DNA from: CAZVYN01 sp964631125
GTDB lineage: Bacteria > Eisenbacteria > RBG-16-71-46 > CAIMUX01
Direction of reading: 5' to 3'
Length of the DNA: 50,367 nt
Assembly (NCBI GenBank): GCA_964631125.1
Contig: CAZVYN010000024.1
Location: 1 to 50,367 of the forward strand
Part shown: piece after piece, positions 23,529 to 33,112 of the stretch
Numbering within the stretch: the first letter of the stretch is position 1
Layout of the letters: the number at the start of each line of letters is the position of its first letter
The notes under the pieces: model-generated
Told to the model about the DNA's origin: nothing
Seen by the model: the letters and a program-made list of their open reading frames with translations, nothing else
Databases searched by the model: none
Made by a program: the position numbers and the translations under genes

Positions 23529-24412
23529 TTGGCGCGAGGCTTGGTTCGCAGCGCATCGAGGAACGCGAGGGTCGCGCGAGTGTCCGGCGCGTTCCGACGG
23601 CGGACCAGCCCCGAAATGCGATGGAGGTCGAAGCCCGGAACTCGCAGCGCGATCAGCTTTCCTTCATCCAGTTCGCGCTGCACGCTACAGGCCGGTAGGG
23701 CGGCGAGTCCGAGTCGAGCGGCGACCAGCGCCTTGATCGCTTCGGGTGACGAGATCTCCATCTCGGTCCGCAGCACCAACCCCCGCGCCGCGAAGTGCGC
23801 ATCGACCAACTGTCGGGTGATCGAGTCGCGCTTGTGGTGGATCCAAGGTTCGGCCGCGAGCACTCGGAGGTCGCGCCCGAGGCCTGGCGCCGCGGGGTGA
23901 TCGGGCGAGGCCACCAACAAGATCGGGTCGTCGAACATCTCTTCGGTGGAGAACCGAGGGGACGGCGCCGGCAGAGTTGCGAGCGCGAGTTCGATCCGAT
24001 CCTCCTCCAGGGCGCGCCAGAGGGCCGCGGTCCCGTCGACCTGCACCGCCAGCTCCAGCTCCGGGTGGTCTCGACGCAGCCGCGCCAGGACCTTCGGGAG
24101 ATGATGCACCGCCACCAGGTCGGTGGCGCCCAGGGCGAGACGTCCGCGCAGCGGCCCTTCGGGACGCAGCTCGTCCTCCAGACTTTTCGCGGCTTCGAGC
24201 AGCGTCCGCGCGCGCGCGTAGAGCCGCTCCCCCGCTTCGGTCGGTCGGACGCCCCGCCCCGTCCGGCGCAGGAGCGGTTGCCCGGCGCCGGCCTCGAGTC
24301 GATCGAGACGCGCGCTCACCGCGGGCTGGCTGAGGAAGAGCCGACGCGCGGCCGCGGTCAGGCTGCCCTCCTGCACCGCCAGGACGAAGGTTTCGAGGTC
24401 GCTCAGACGCAC
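23420..24412 (-). CDS. LysR-family transcriptional regulator
   Basis: A 330-residue regulator. The N-terminal winged helix-turn-helix spans residues 1-60 (LETFVLAVQEGSLTAAARRL, FLSQPAVSARLDRLE). The effector-binding domain starts near 90 with GRLALGATDLVAVHHLP. The start is GTG at 24412. The last 35 residues are basic and low complexity and are read antisense to the end of the aminotransferase gene, so a shorter ancestral end is plausible. It diverges from the inositol-3-phosphate synthase gene, with an inverted repeat between them, so it is a natural candidate regulator of that gene and of itself. The effector is unknown. Confidence 0.9.
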   Translation of the reverse strand: MRLSDLETFVLAVQEGSLTAAARRLFLSQPAVSARLDRLEAGAGQPLLRRTGRGVRPTEAGERLYARARTLLEAAKSLEDELRPEGPLRGRLALGATDLVAVHHLPKVLARLRRDHPELELAVQVDGTAALWRALEEDRIELALATLPAPSPRFSTEEMFDDPILLVASPDHPAAPGLGRDLRVLAAEPWIHHKRDSITRQLVDAHFAARGLVLRTEMEISSPEAIKALVAARLGLAALPACSVQRELDEGKLIALRVPGFDLHRISGLVRRRNAPDTRATLAFLDALRTKPRANQPRATRAASAVRPGYAAKPALKTRKARRSATSSKT

Positions 24413-24439
24413 GCTGCCATCATCTCTGTTTATGGCTCA

Positions 24440-24465
24440 TCCAGAAAGTATCGATTTCATCTGGA
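24440..24465. promoter_or_regulatory. Candidate LysR-type operator between lysR and ino1
   Basis: TCCAGA (24440-24445) and TCTGGA (24460-24465) are perfect inverted half-sites around a 14-base AT-richer core (AAGTATCGATTTCA). They lie in the 119-base divergent gap, 28 bases from the lysR start. This fits the interrupted-palindrome style of LysR sites, but binding is inferred only. Confidence 0.45.
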
Positions 24466-24531
24466 GGTGGCGGCTCCGCGATCCTGCCCCCCGGTTCGCG
24501 GTCATACAGACAGAAAGCGAGAACTGAAGAG

Positions 24532-25839
<1,308 letters not shown>

Positions 25840-25841
25840 TC

Positions 25842-25864
25842 GACGAGTCGCCCGGCGACTCGTC
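25842..25864. terminator. Perfect 10-bp hairpin between convergent genes
   Basis: GACGAGTCGC (25842-25851) and GCGACTCGTC (25855-25864) form an exact stem with a three-base loop, two bases after the ino1 TAG and eight bases before the stop of the convergent minus-strand gene. It could end transcription from both sides. No T-run is present on either strand. Confidence 0.6.
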
Positions 25865-25872
25865 CTCAGGCT

Positions 25873-28635
25873 TCATCGCCGGACGACGAGTCGCCGGGTC
25901 GAACTCCCGCCCGACGCCTCCAGTCGCACGAAGTACACGCCGTTCGCCACCGGCGCGCCCGCCGCATCCCTCAGATCCCACGCGAGATCGACCTCACCCC
26001 GCGGCTGAGACCCCGTCAGCAGCTCCCGCACGCGCCGCCCACTCGGATCGATGATCGACAGCCGGATCTCCCCGGCGCGATCGAGTGCGAAACGCAGTCG
26101 CGACTCAGACGGCGCCGGGTTGGGCGCCGGCGGATCGAAACGAACCCGAAGCCCCGCCTCCCCTGAAACCGCCACCTCGGTCGAGCCGCTCGGCCAAGAG
26201 AGTGGATCATCCGGATCGGCGCCGGCGTCCAGCTCATCCCGGTCGAGGTATCCGTCTGAGTCGTGATCGATCCCGAGTCGGACCTGAGCGCCAGGCAGGA
26301 CAGCGGTGAGCGTGAGCGGTCGCGCCGGCGAGGCCAGGCCGACGAGCGCGTTGTGACCGACGGCGCCCTCGCCGGCGCGATCACTCGCCCACTGGTTGCC
26401 GCCCAGGTAGACCCAGCCGCGCGGGATGCCCAACAGGTCGACTCCCTTCGCGATGAGCCCGATCCCTCCACCCGCCACCGCCTGCAAGAGCGTGCCGATG
26501 CGTCCATCGACATCGGCCTGCGGGCCGAGGGTCAGTTGGGCGCCGACGGCGGCATGCACGCCGGTGTCGAACGCCAAGACGAACGCCTCGACGTCGGCGC
26601 GATCCTGTGGCGTCAAGGTGAAGCGCGGAGCTTCGAGGAACGAGACGATGTCACGCGAGGTCCCGTCGTGCGCGAAGCCGAACCCGCGTCGCGTGACGCC
26701 GTCGACGATCTCCGCGCCGAGCTTCTCACCCAGGTTCCGGAGTTGCGGCACATCCATGTCCTGCGTCGTGCCGAGCAGATGCGCGTCGAAGATGTGACCG
26801 CTCTCCCCCGTCGGCAGTTCATGACAGCCGTCGCACGAGGCGAAGCCGTCGGTGAACGGCCGGGTGAAGACCTCTTCGCCGGCGTAGGGATCGCTCCCGT
26901 CCTCGGGATAGAGCGGGTTGTCGTCGAGCGCGCGACGCGGATTGGGCGGATACCGCATCGAGAAGACGAAATCCTGGAAGAGCGCGAACTCCTCGGAACT
27001 CAGCTCGCTCGTTCGTCCCATCAGTCCGACGAACGCCGGATTGAACTCGGAGAGATCACGACGATCGCCGCGCCAGTGGAACGGTTCGGTCCCTTCGAGC
27101 GCCTTGAGGGACTGGGTCACCATCGGGCCTTTCATCGGGTGGAAGCCCGACAGGCCCGCGAAGTCCGGGAAGACCACGTCTCCCTCGGGATCGCCCAGGT
27201 CCCAGGCCAGACCGTCCATCCCGCCGAAGAGATGACAGGTCGCGCAGGAGAGATCGCCATGCGCCGAGGTCGACTCTGCGTCATAGAGGAAGCGCCGGCC
27301 GGCGATCTGCGTGGCCGACGTGGGATCGAGCCCCACCGGCAGCGTCGCGATCACGCTCTCGGACGCGAGATCGACCACCGAGAGGCTGCTCTCGAATCGA
27401 TTGAAGACGTAGAGCCGCTCGCGTAGTTCGTCCAGAGCCAGGCCGCAGGGGCCGCCGCCGACCGGGATCCGAGCGAGCACGGCGCCGCTCGGGTCGAGCA
27501 CCGCCACCTTCGCGGAGCCGAACGCGGCCATGTAGACGCGCGACTCATCACCGGAGACCGCGAGATCCAACGGCATCGAGAGGCTCAAGCTCCGCTCCCA
27601 CGCATTGCCGTCGGGCGATCCATACTCGATGTGTTCGTTCAGATGACGAGAGATCGTGCGGTAGTCGCGAGGGTCGACGCGAGAGAGACGGCTCTGCGCG
27701 AAACGACCGCGGATGTTCCGTTCGAAACGTTCGTGATTGATCGCTTCTTGATTGGAGACGTAGAGCTGGCCGCTGATCGGACCGACGGCCAGGTCGAAGA
27801 GGTGCGTGCCGACGCCGGACGCGACTCCGACGACGGCGCCGCTGGCGATGTCGACCTCCGTCACGTCGGTGTCGAGGACGCGGTAGGACGCGAAGCGATT
27901 CCAGTTTCGCCCCAACTCATCCCGCCAGGCGTCTCCGTCGTGCTTCAGGATGAGCCCGACCCAGGGCGCCGACGGCAGCCACGGCCCCATCGGCGGGATG
28001 GGCGGCGGGAGCCCGTAATCCGAGCGGACGACCTCGCTGGAGACCGCGGTGGTCTGGTTGCCCCCTTCGAGCGCCGCGACATAGACCGACGCGCCATCGG
28101 CTGAGAGCGCGAGCGAGCGCGGCTCGACCGCTTGCAGCGTCACCGATCTCGGGGGCGCGCTCAGGTCGTCGAGATCCAGGAGCGCGAGGCGGGCTTCACT
28201 GGAGAGACAGACGACGGCGGTGGAGGCCGACTCGGAGAAGACCACATCGGTCGGCTCATCTCCGACGAGCAACGTCTGCAAGACGATCCCGCGCACGAGA
28301 TCGACGCGCGAGATCGAATCGGAGACGTGGTTCACGACCCAGGCCTCTGTGTTCGAACGCGCCGCCACCGTGACGGGCTCGAGCCCGACTTGGATCGACG
28401 CGATCCGGATCGGAATCGGTCCCTGATCGAGGGCGAAGACCACCAGCCGATGATCGGCGGTGTGGGCGACGAGCAGCCGCGAACCGTCCGGCGTGAGTGC
28501 GACGGGATGCACCGGAGGACTCTCGAAGTTCTCCGACGCCGCGCGCGGGGCGCCGCCGGGGAACAGTAGGAGGAGAGCGATGAGAGGCGCGACGCGCCGG
28601 CCCACGCTACGAACCTCGAGCGCGGCCCCGCTCAT
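25873..28635 (-). CDS. Secreted beta-propeller / di-heme cytochrome-like protein with calcium repeat and sorting domain
   Basis: A 920-residue exported protein. The signal segment is LIALLLLFPGGAPRAA. Residues of about 35-450 are YVTN-type beta-propeller repeats (HPVALTPDGSRLLVAHTADH ... ARIPVGGGPCGLALDELRERLYVFN). Two heme-binding CxxCH sites follow: CATCH at about 465 and CDGCH at about 598, with cytochrome c peroxidase/MauG-like context. A calcium-binding DHDSDGYLDRDELDAGADPD repeat lies near 790. The C-terminus (DLRDAAGAPVANGVYFVRLEA) is a FlgD-like sorting domain. It is probably a periplasmic or surface redox protein. The ATG at 28635 overlaps the FAH-family stop (ATGA). The frame is open further upstream but without homology. 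Electron partners are unknown. Confidence 0.85.
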   Translation of the reverse strand: MSGAALEVRSVGRRVAPLIALLLLFPGGAPRAASENFESPPVHPVALTPDGSRLLVAHTADHRLVVFALDQGPIPIRIASIQVGLEPVTVAARSNTEAWVVNHVSDSISRVDLVRGIVLQTLLVGDEPTDVVFSESASTAVVCLSSEARLALLDLDDLSAPPRSVTLQAVEPRSLALSADGASVYVAALEGGNQTTAVSSEVVRSDYGLPPPIPPMGPWLPSAPWVGLILKHDGDAWRDELGRNWNRFASYRVLDTDVTEVDIASGAVVGVASGVGTHLFDLAVGPISGQLYVSNQEAINHERFERNIRGRFAQSRLSRVDPRDYRTISRHLNEHIEYGSPDGNAWERSLSLSMPLDLAVSGDESRVYMAAFGSAKVAVLDPSGAVLARIPVGGGPCGLALDELRERLYVFNRFESSLSVVDLASESVIATLPVGLDPTSATQIAGRRFLYDAESTSAHGDLSCATCHLFGGMDGLAWDLGDPEGDVVFPDFAGLSGFHPMKGPMVTQSLKALEGTEPFHWRGDRRDLSEFNPAFVGLMGRTSELSSEEFALFQDFVFSMRYPPNPRRALDDNPLYPEDGSDPYAGEEVFTRPFTDGFASCDGCHELPTGESGHIFDAHLLGTTQDMDVPQLRNLGEKLGAEIVDGVTRRGFGFAHDGTSRDIVSFLEAPRFTLTPQDRADVEAFVLAFDTGVHAAVGAQLTLGPQADVDGRIGTLLQAVAGGGIGLIAKGVDLLGIPRGWVYLGGNQWASDRAGEGAVGHNALVGLASPARPLTLTAVLPGAQVRLGIDHDSDGYLDRDELDAGADPDDPLSWPSGSTEVAVSGEAGLRVRFDPPAPNPAPSESRLRFALDRAGEIRLSIIDPSGRRVRELLTGSQPRGEVDLAWDLRDAAGAPVANGVYFVRLEASGGSSTRRLVVRR

Positions 28636-29486
28636 TGGACTGGATTCTGCAATTCGCCGATCCCATCCAGCCGGATGCGAACGACGTCGCCCGAGCGCAA
28701 GAAGACGGGCGGCGTGCGAAAGACCCCGACGCCGGCCGGCGTGCCGGTGGAGATCAGGTCTCCCGGCAGAAGCGTCATCTGCCGACTGACGTAAGCGACC
28801 AGCGCGCGGATGTCGAAGAGGAGATCGCGCGTGTTGCCGCGCTGCATCGCCCGGTCGGACCAGTCGGCCTCCAGCGCACGCCCGATCGGATCGCCGTACT
28901 CGTCGGCCGTGACCAACCACGGTCCGCAGGGCGCGAAGGTGTCGAAGCTCTTCCCGCGGAACCACTGTTTGTCGCCGTACTGCGCGGCCCTCCCGCTGAC
29001 GTCGTTCATGATCGTGTAGCCGAGAACGAAGTCGAGCGCCGCGGCTTCGGTCACATCGCGGGCCCGCGTTCCGATCGCCACGGCCAGTTCGGCTTCGGCG
29101 TCGACCTGCGGCTCGTCGATCGGCAGGACGATCGGATCGCGCGGGCCGATGAGGGACGAAGGGGCCTTCGCAAAGAGCAGCGGAGCCGGCGGAGGCTCCT
29201 TCCCCTGCTCCAACGCGTGGTCGCGATAGTTGAGCCCGATCGCGATGATCTTCGACGGGTCCGTGATCGGGGGCCCCAGACGTTCGCCGGCCAGGGCGGT
29301 CGACGCGCTCGGGGATGTGCGCGCGACCTCGACCGCCGCGCTGACCTCCGGCCAGAGACCCGCCCGCAGGATCGCGCCCCAGGTCGTCGGCCAGGCCGGG
29401 CGGACCTTCCCGAGGTCCAAGATGCGATCGCCGTCGACTACGCCGGCGCCCTCACGCCCGATCGCGCCGAAACTGGCCAGTTTCAT
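28632..29486 (-). CDS. Fumarylacetoacetate hydrolase family protein
   Basis: A 284-residue FAH-superfamily enzyme. Members hydrolyse acylpyruvates or decarboxylate or hydrate ring-cleavage products. The core begins KIIAIGLNYRDHALEQG. The metal-binding glutamates lie in QVDAEAELAVAIG, and GYTIMNDVSGRAAQ, GKSFDTFAPCGPWLV and STGTPAGVGVF are strongly conserved family segments. The N-terminal 70 residues (KLASFGAIGREGAGVV) form the usual small domain. Substrate cannot be assigned; no aromatic degradation genes are nearby. Four-base overlaps at both ends couple it to the acyltransferase and the beta-propeller gene. Confidence 0.92.
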   Translation of the reverse strand: MKLASFGAIGREGAGVVDGDRILDLGKVRPAWPTTWGAILRAGLWPEVSAAVEVARTSPSASTALAGERLGPPITDPSKIIAIGLNYRDHALEQGKEPPPAPLLFAKAPSSLIGPRDPIVLPIDEPQVDAEAELAVAIGTRARDVTEAAALDFVLGYTIMNDVSGRAAQYGDKQWFRGKSFDTFAPCGPWLVTADEYGDPIGRALEADWSDRAMQRGNTRDLLFDIRALVAYVSRQMTLLPGDLISTGTPAGVGVFRTPPVFLRSGDVVRIRLDGIGELQNPVQ

Positions 29487-30427
29487 GTTCCGTCGTCCTC
29501 GGTTTCTTCAGGGGACAAAGGCGCCGCGGGGTCGGGCGGTCGCGTCTTCCAACGGCGGTGCATCCAGAACCATTGAGAAGGATAGGCGCGAACCGCCGCT
29601 TCGAGTAGCCGATTCACTTCGGCGAGCACTTCGCGTTCGGCCTGCAGGGCCGGGAGATCGGCCCGGACATTCAGCGGCTTCTGTACATCGATGAGGAACG
29701 AGCCGTCCGGTTGCCGCACGGAAAAGCCGACGAAGAGGGGGCAACCGGTCAGACGAGCGAAGCGCGCGGCGCCGCGCGGAGTGGAGGCCGGACGATCGAG
29801 AAACGGGAGGAAGACCCCCCGCCTGCCGGCGTCTTGATCGGAGAGGAAGACGACGCACTCTCCGCGGCGCAGCGCCTGCAGGATGGGCCGCAACCCGAAC
29901 TCGCGGCGGATGCAACGGATTCCCACGTCTTCGCGGGTCTTCATGACGAAGCGATCGACGCGGGGATTGCTCTGCGTGGCGACGACCGCGTTGAACGGCA
30001 CGCCGCGCGCCGCGAGCGCGGCGCCCAACAGCTCCCAGTTCCCCATGTGCGCCGTGACGAAGACCGCGCCCGTGCCGGCGTGGTGCATCGCGTCCATCGG
30101 ATCGGTGGAGGCGAAGCGGATCTGACTCGCGATCTGCTCGGGCCTCAGGCCCGGCAAGCGACACAACTCCAGAAACGTGAGCGTGATGTTCCGGTAGGTA
30201 TCGCGCGCTACGTCGTGGATGCGGTCATTCGACCACTCGGGAAACGCCGAACGGAGGTTGTCGAGCGTCACTTTCCGCCGCAGGCGCAGCACGTCCATGC
30301 CGAAGCGTCCGAGCGCGACCGAGAGCGCGGGCATCCAACGTCGCGGCAGCGCGCCGATCAGCGCCAGGAGCGTACGAACAACCGCATACTCCGCCGCATC
30401 ACGCAGCGCAGATCGAGGCCCGCGCAC
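29483..30427 (-). CDS. LpxL/HtrB-like lysophospholipid (lipid A) acyltransferase
   Basis: A 314-residue inner-membrane-associated acyltransferase, probably adding a secondary acyl chain to lipid A; this implies an outer membrane. Motifs are VTAHMGNWELLG (the His-x4-acidic catalytic block), FLSDQDAGRRGVFLPFL, PRGAARFARLTGCPL, and the closing YPSQWFWMHRRWKTRP, all diagnostic of LpxL/HtrB. The start is a GTG at 30427 without a clear ribosome site, so an internal start is possible. The stop overlaps the FAH-family ATG. It lies 40 bases after dprA. Confidence 0.9.
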   Translation of the reverse strand: MRGPRSALRDAAEYAVVRTLLALIGALPRRWMPALSVALGRFGMDVLRLRRKVTLDNLRSAFPEWSNDRIHDVARDTYRNITLTFLELCRLPGLRPEQIASQIRFASTDPMDAMHHAGTGAVFVTAHMGNWELLGAALAARGVPFNAVVATQSNPRVDRFVMKTREDVGIRCIRREFGLRPILQALRRGECVVFLSDQDAGRRGVFLPFLDRPASTPRGAARFARLTGCPLFVGFSVRQPDGSFLIDVQKPLNVRADLPALQAEREVLAEVNRLLEAAVRAYPSQWFWMHRRWKTRPPDPAAPLSPEETEDDGT

Positions 30428-30467
30428 GCTCGATCAGCCCGGTCGGGTCAACGCGACCGTCCGAAAA

Positions 30468-31364
30468 TCACGCCAGCCGCTCGTACTTGCCGTTGGCGCG
30501 TCGCACGACCCCTTCGAGTTCCAGTTGGACGAGCAGCTCCAGCAGTTGGCGCAGATCAGCGCCGCCGCACGCCTCCACCAGAGCGCCCTGCGCTCGAGGT
30601 CCCGACTGCATCAGCTCGAGCAATCGATCCCTGAGCGGCTCGACGTCGCGCCGAGCGTGCAGCGGGAGCGCCGCGAGAACATCCGCCGCCCCGAGCACCG
30701 GTCGCGCGCCGTCGACGATCAAGCGATTGGGCAGCACGCTGCCCGCATGGAGGATGTCGCGCGGAACGGCCATGACGTCGCGGCCCAGATCGAGCGCGTG
30801 GTCCACGGTCGAACGCGCTCCGCTCTTCTCCCCTCCTTCGACCACCACCAGAACGTCCGAGAGCGCCGCCAGAATGCGATTGCGCCGCGGAAAATGGTGA
30901 CGCCTCGGCTCCGTCCTCGCGGGGAACTCGCAGACGAGGAGACCCCGGGATCGGATCCGCTGGGAGAGGCGCGCGTGCTCCGGCGGATAGCAGATGTCGA
31001 TGCCGGTGCCGAGCACGGCGAGCGTTGCCCCACCTCCGTCCAGCGCGCCTTCGTGCGCGGCGGCGTCGATCCCGCGCGCCAATCCGCTGATGACCAGACA
31101 CCCGGCCACCGCCAGATCGCGAGCGAGCGTGCGCGCGATCTCTCGGCCCGCCTCGCTGGCTGCGCGGGCGCCGACGATCGCGACCGCGGGGCGCGCGCCG
31201 AGCAGTTGGCCGTTCCCCTTCCAGTGCAACACCGGCGGCGGGTCGAAGAGATGCTCGAGCGACTCCGGATAGTCGCGTGCGCCTCGGAGAACGCGTCCGG
31301 ATCCGAACTCCTCGATCGCGGGCGCCTCTCGCACCAGCCCCTCGAGCGTGGCGAGCGCGCTCAT
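30468..31364 (-). CDS. dprA: DNA-processing protein DprA
   Basis: This loads RecA on incoming single-stranded DNA during natural transformation. It has 298 residues. The Rossmann-like DprA core has YPESLEHLFDPPPVLHWKG, VAIVGARAASEAGREIARTLA, SGLARGIDAAAHEGAL, LGTGIDICYPPEHARL, FPRRNRILAALSDVLVVVEG and KSGARSTVDHALDLGRDV. A C-terminal winged helix (about 230-298) ends GVVRRANGKYERLA. The N-terminal SAM-like domain of longer members is absent or very short. The ATG at 31364 overlaps the obg stop (ATGA). The organism may be naturally competent; no com genes are in view. Confidence 0.95.
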   Translation of the reverse strand: MSALATLEGLVREAPAIEEFGSGRVLRGARDYPESLEHLFDPPPVLHWKGNGQLLGARPAVAIVGARAASEAGREIARTLARDLAVAGCLVISGLARGIDAAAHEGALDGGGATLAVLGTGIDICYPPEHARLSQRIRSRGLLVCEFPARTEPRRHHFPRRNRILAALSDVLVVVEGGEKSGARSTVDHALDLGRDVMAVPRDILHAGSVLPNRLIVDGARPVLGAADVLAALPLHARRDVEPLRDRLLELMQSGPRAQGALVEACGGADLRQLLELLVQLELEGVVRRANGKYERLA

Positions 31365-32659
31365 CGCGCCGACTCCGCGGGCTCGGACGACTCAGACGGC
31401 GCCCCGCGCGACAGGCGGAACTCACGCGGCCATGGCTTGGGCCCGAGCGCGTCGCCGCGCAGCAATCGATCGAGGAAGAACTCGTCAGAAGCAGGCTCCC
31501 CGTCCGACTCGTGGCGGTCGTCGCCCGAGGCTCGGTCCGCGCGCGGCATTCTGTCGGCCGTGAGTTGCTCGATCTCTTCCGGCTCCAATCCCGCCGGCGC
31601 CTCGGTCGCTCGCACCTGACGCACGAGTTCGGAGAGGCGACGCAGGAGCTCTTCGATGCCCTCGCCGGTGTGGGCCGAGAAGGTCGGACCTTGCTCGTCG
31701 GTGAGTGCTGGGAGTTCCGCGCCGCCCACGAGATCGCCGCGGCTGTAACAGACCACGCGCGGCCGCTGCAGGAGCGCCGGACTGAACGTCCGCAGCTCCC
31801 CCTCCAGCACCTCCAGGTCGGCCTGCGGATCGGTGGAAAGGCTATCGATCAAGAAGCAGAGGACGCGGCTGCGCTCGACATGGCGAAGGAAGCGGAAACC
31901 GAGTCCCTTCCCTTCGCTCGCCCCTTCGATCAACCCCGGAAGGTCGGCCAGCACCAGGCTGTCGTAGTCGCCCACCTGCACGATGCCGAGATTCGGCTGC
32001 AGGGTCGTGAACGGAAAGTCGCCCACGCGCGGATGCGCGTTCGAGACGCGACGCAGCAGCGTCGACTTGCCGACGTTCGGCAGTCCGACGAGGCCGACGT
32101 CGGCCAGGAGCTTGAGCGTGAGCCGCAGCGAGCGCTCTTCCCCCTCGGTCCCGTCGGTTGCGATGCGCGGCGCCCGGCGCGTGGCCGACTTGAAATGGAC
32201 ATTCCCCTTGCCGCCGCGGCCTCCCCGCGCCAGAAAGGAGTTCTGCCCAGCGACGGTGAGGTCGAGCAGGAACGGCCCGCCGATCTCTGCCTGGGTCGAC
32301 CTCGCGCCCGACTCCTCCTGCTGCGTCTCGGTCTCGTCGGACGCCTCGGCCCGATGGATCTTGCCCCCTTCGGAGATGACCGTTCCGACCGGAACCCGCA
32401 GGACGATGTCCTCGCCCCGTCGGCCGGACATCTGCTTGCCCTGGCCGGGCCGACCGGAGCCGGCGATGAAACGGGTCTCGTGACGGAAGTGCAGGAGCGT
32501 GTGCAGATTGGGGTCGGTGATGACCACGACGTCGCCGCCGTCTCCCCCATCGCCGCCGTCCGGCCCGCCCTTCGGGACGAACTTCTCCCGGCGAAAACTG
32601 ATGCAGCCATCGCCGCCGCGTCCGGCGCGGACCAAGATCTCGGCTTCATCGATGAACAT
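31361..32659 (-). CDS. obg: Obg-family GTPase with altered G4 motif
   Basis: A ribosome-assembly GTPase of 432 residues. The Obg glycine-rich domain spans 1-165 (FIDEAEILVRAGRGGDGCIS, GGPDGGDGGDGGDV), with an acidic insertion of about 25 residues near 105-130. G1 is GLPNVGKSTLLRRV, G2 lies in FPFTTLQPNLG, and G3 is ADLPGLIEGASEGKGLG. The expected NKxD (G4) reads YSRGDL: the Asp is kept but Asn-Lys is replaced by Ser-Arg. G5 lies in FSAHTGEGIEELL. The C-terminal 80 residues are a non-conserved tail. The downstream dprA starts inside its stop. Confidence 0.95.
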   Translation of the reverse strand: MFIDEAEILVRAGRGGDGCISFRREKFVPKGGPDGGDGGDGGDVVVITDPNLHTLLHFRHETRFIAGSGRPGQGKQMSGRRGEDIVLRVPVGTVISEGGKIHRAEASDETETQQEESGARSTQAEIGGPFLLDLTVAGQNSFLARGGRGGKGNVHFKSATRRAPRIATDGTEGEERSLRLTLKLLADVGLVGLPNVGKSTLLRRVSNAHPRVGDFPFTTLQPNLGIVQVGDYDSLVLADLPGLIEGASEGKGLGFRFLRHVERSRVLCFLIDSLSTDPQADLEVLEGELRTFSPALLQRPRVVCYSRGDLVGGAELPALTDEQGPTFSAHTGEGIEELLRRLSELVRQVRATEAPAGLEPEEIEQLTADRMPRADRASGDDRHESDGEPASDEFFLDRLLRGDALGPKPWPREFRLSRGAPSESSEPAESAR

Positions 32660-32758
32660 GTTGGCTCCTGTCGCTCGCTCTCGCTGGGTGTCTCGCCGTC
32701 GTCACCGCTCGGGAGAGATGTTGCGGATTCCGTGCCGCGGGGCGCCCGATCGGCTCGT

Positions 32759-33100
32759 CTACTCGCCGCCGCTCGATCCGCCCGAGTCCTTGGACTTGGC
32801 GGGCGCGACCGGCGCGACCGGCGAAACCGGCGCTTTCTCCGACTTGCCCGCCGAGTCCGACTTCTCGGGCTTCCCGCTCGTCTCCGACTTCTCGGCCTTC
32901 TCCTTCGCCTTGTAGTCGCCGCTGCGGTAGTCGGTGATGTAGAAGCCGCTCCCCTTGAAGATGAGCCCGGCCCCTCCGCCGATCTTCCGCTCGACCTTGC
33001 CCGCGCAGACCGGGCACCGCTTCTTGGGCGGGTCGCTCATCTTCTGCATGACCTCGAACTCATGACCGCATTTCGAGCAGACGTACTCGTAGGTAGGCAT
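32759..33100 (-). CDS. FmdB/CxxC_CxxC-type zinc ribbon protein
   Basis: A 113-residue small protein. The N-terminal 45 residues form a zinc ribbon of the FmdB/regulatory family: PTYEYVCSKCGHEFEV ... KKRCPVCAGKVERKI, with cysteines as two CxxC pairs. It continues GLIFKGSGFYITDY, typical of the family. The C-terminal 50 residues are a lysine/serine/proline/alanine-rich low-complexity tail. FmdB-like proteins are proposed regulators, but roles are poorly known. It lies between the aspartate aminotransferase (12 bases upstream) and obg (99 bases downstream). Confidence 0.9.
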   Translation of the reverse strand: MPTYEYVCSKCGHEFEVMQKMSDPPKKRCPVCAGKVERKIGGGAGLIFKGSGFYITDYRSGDYKAKEKAEKSETSGKPEKSDSAGKSEKAPVSPVAPVAPAKSKDSGGSSGGE

Positions 33101-33112
33101 CCTCTCCCTTTC

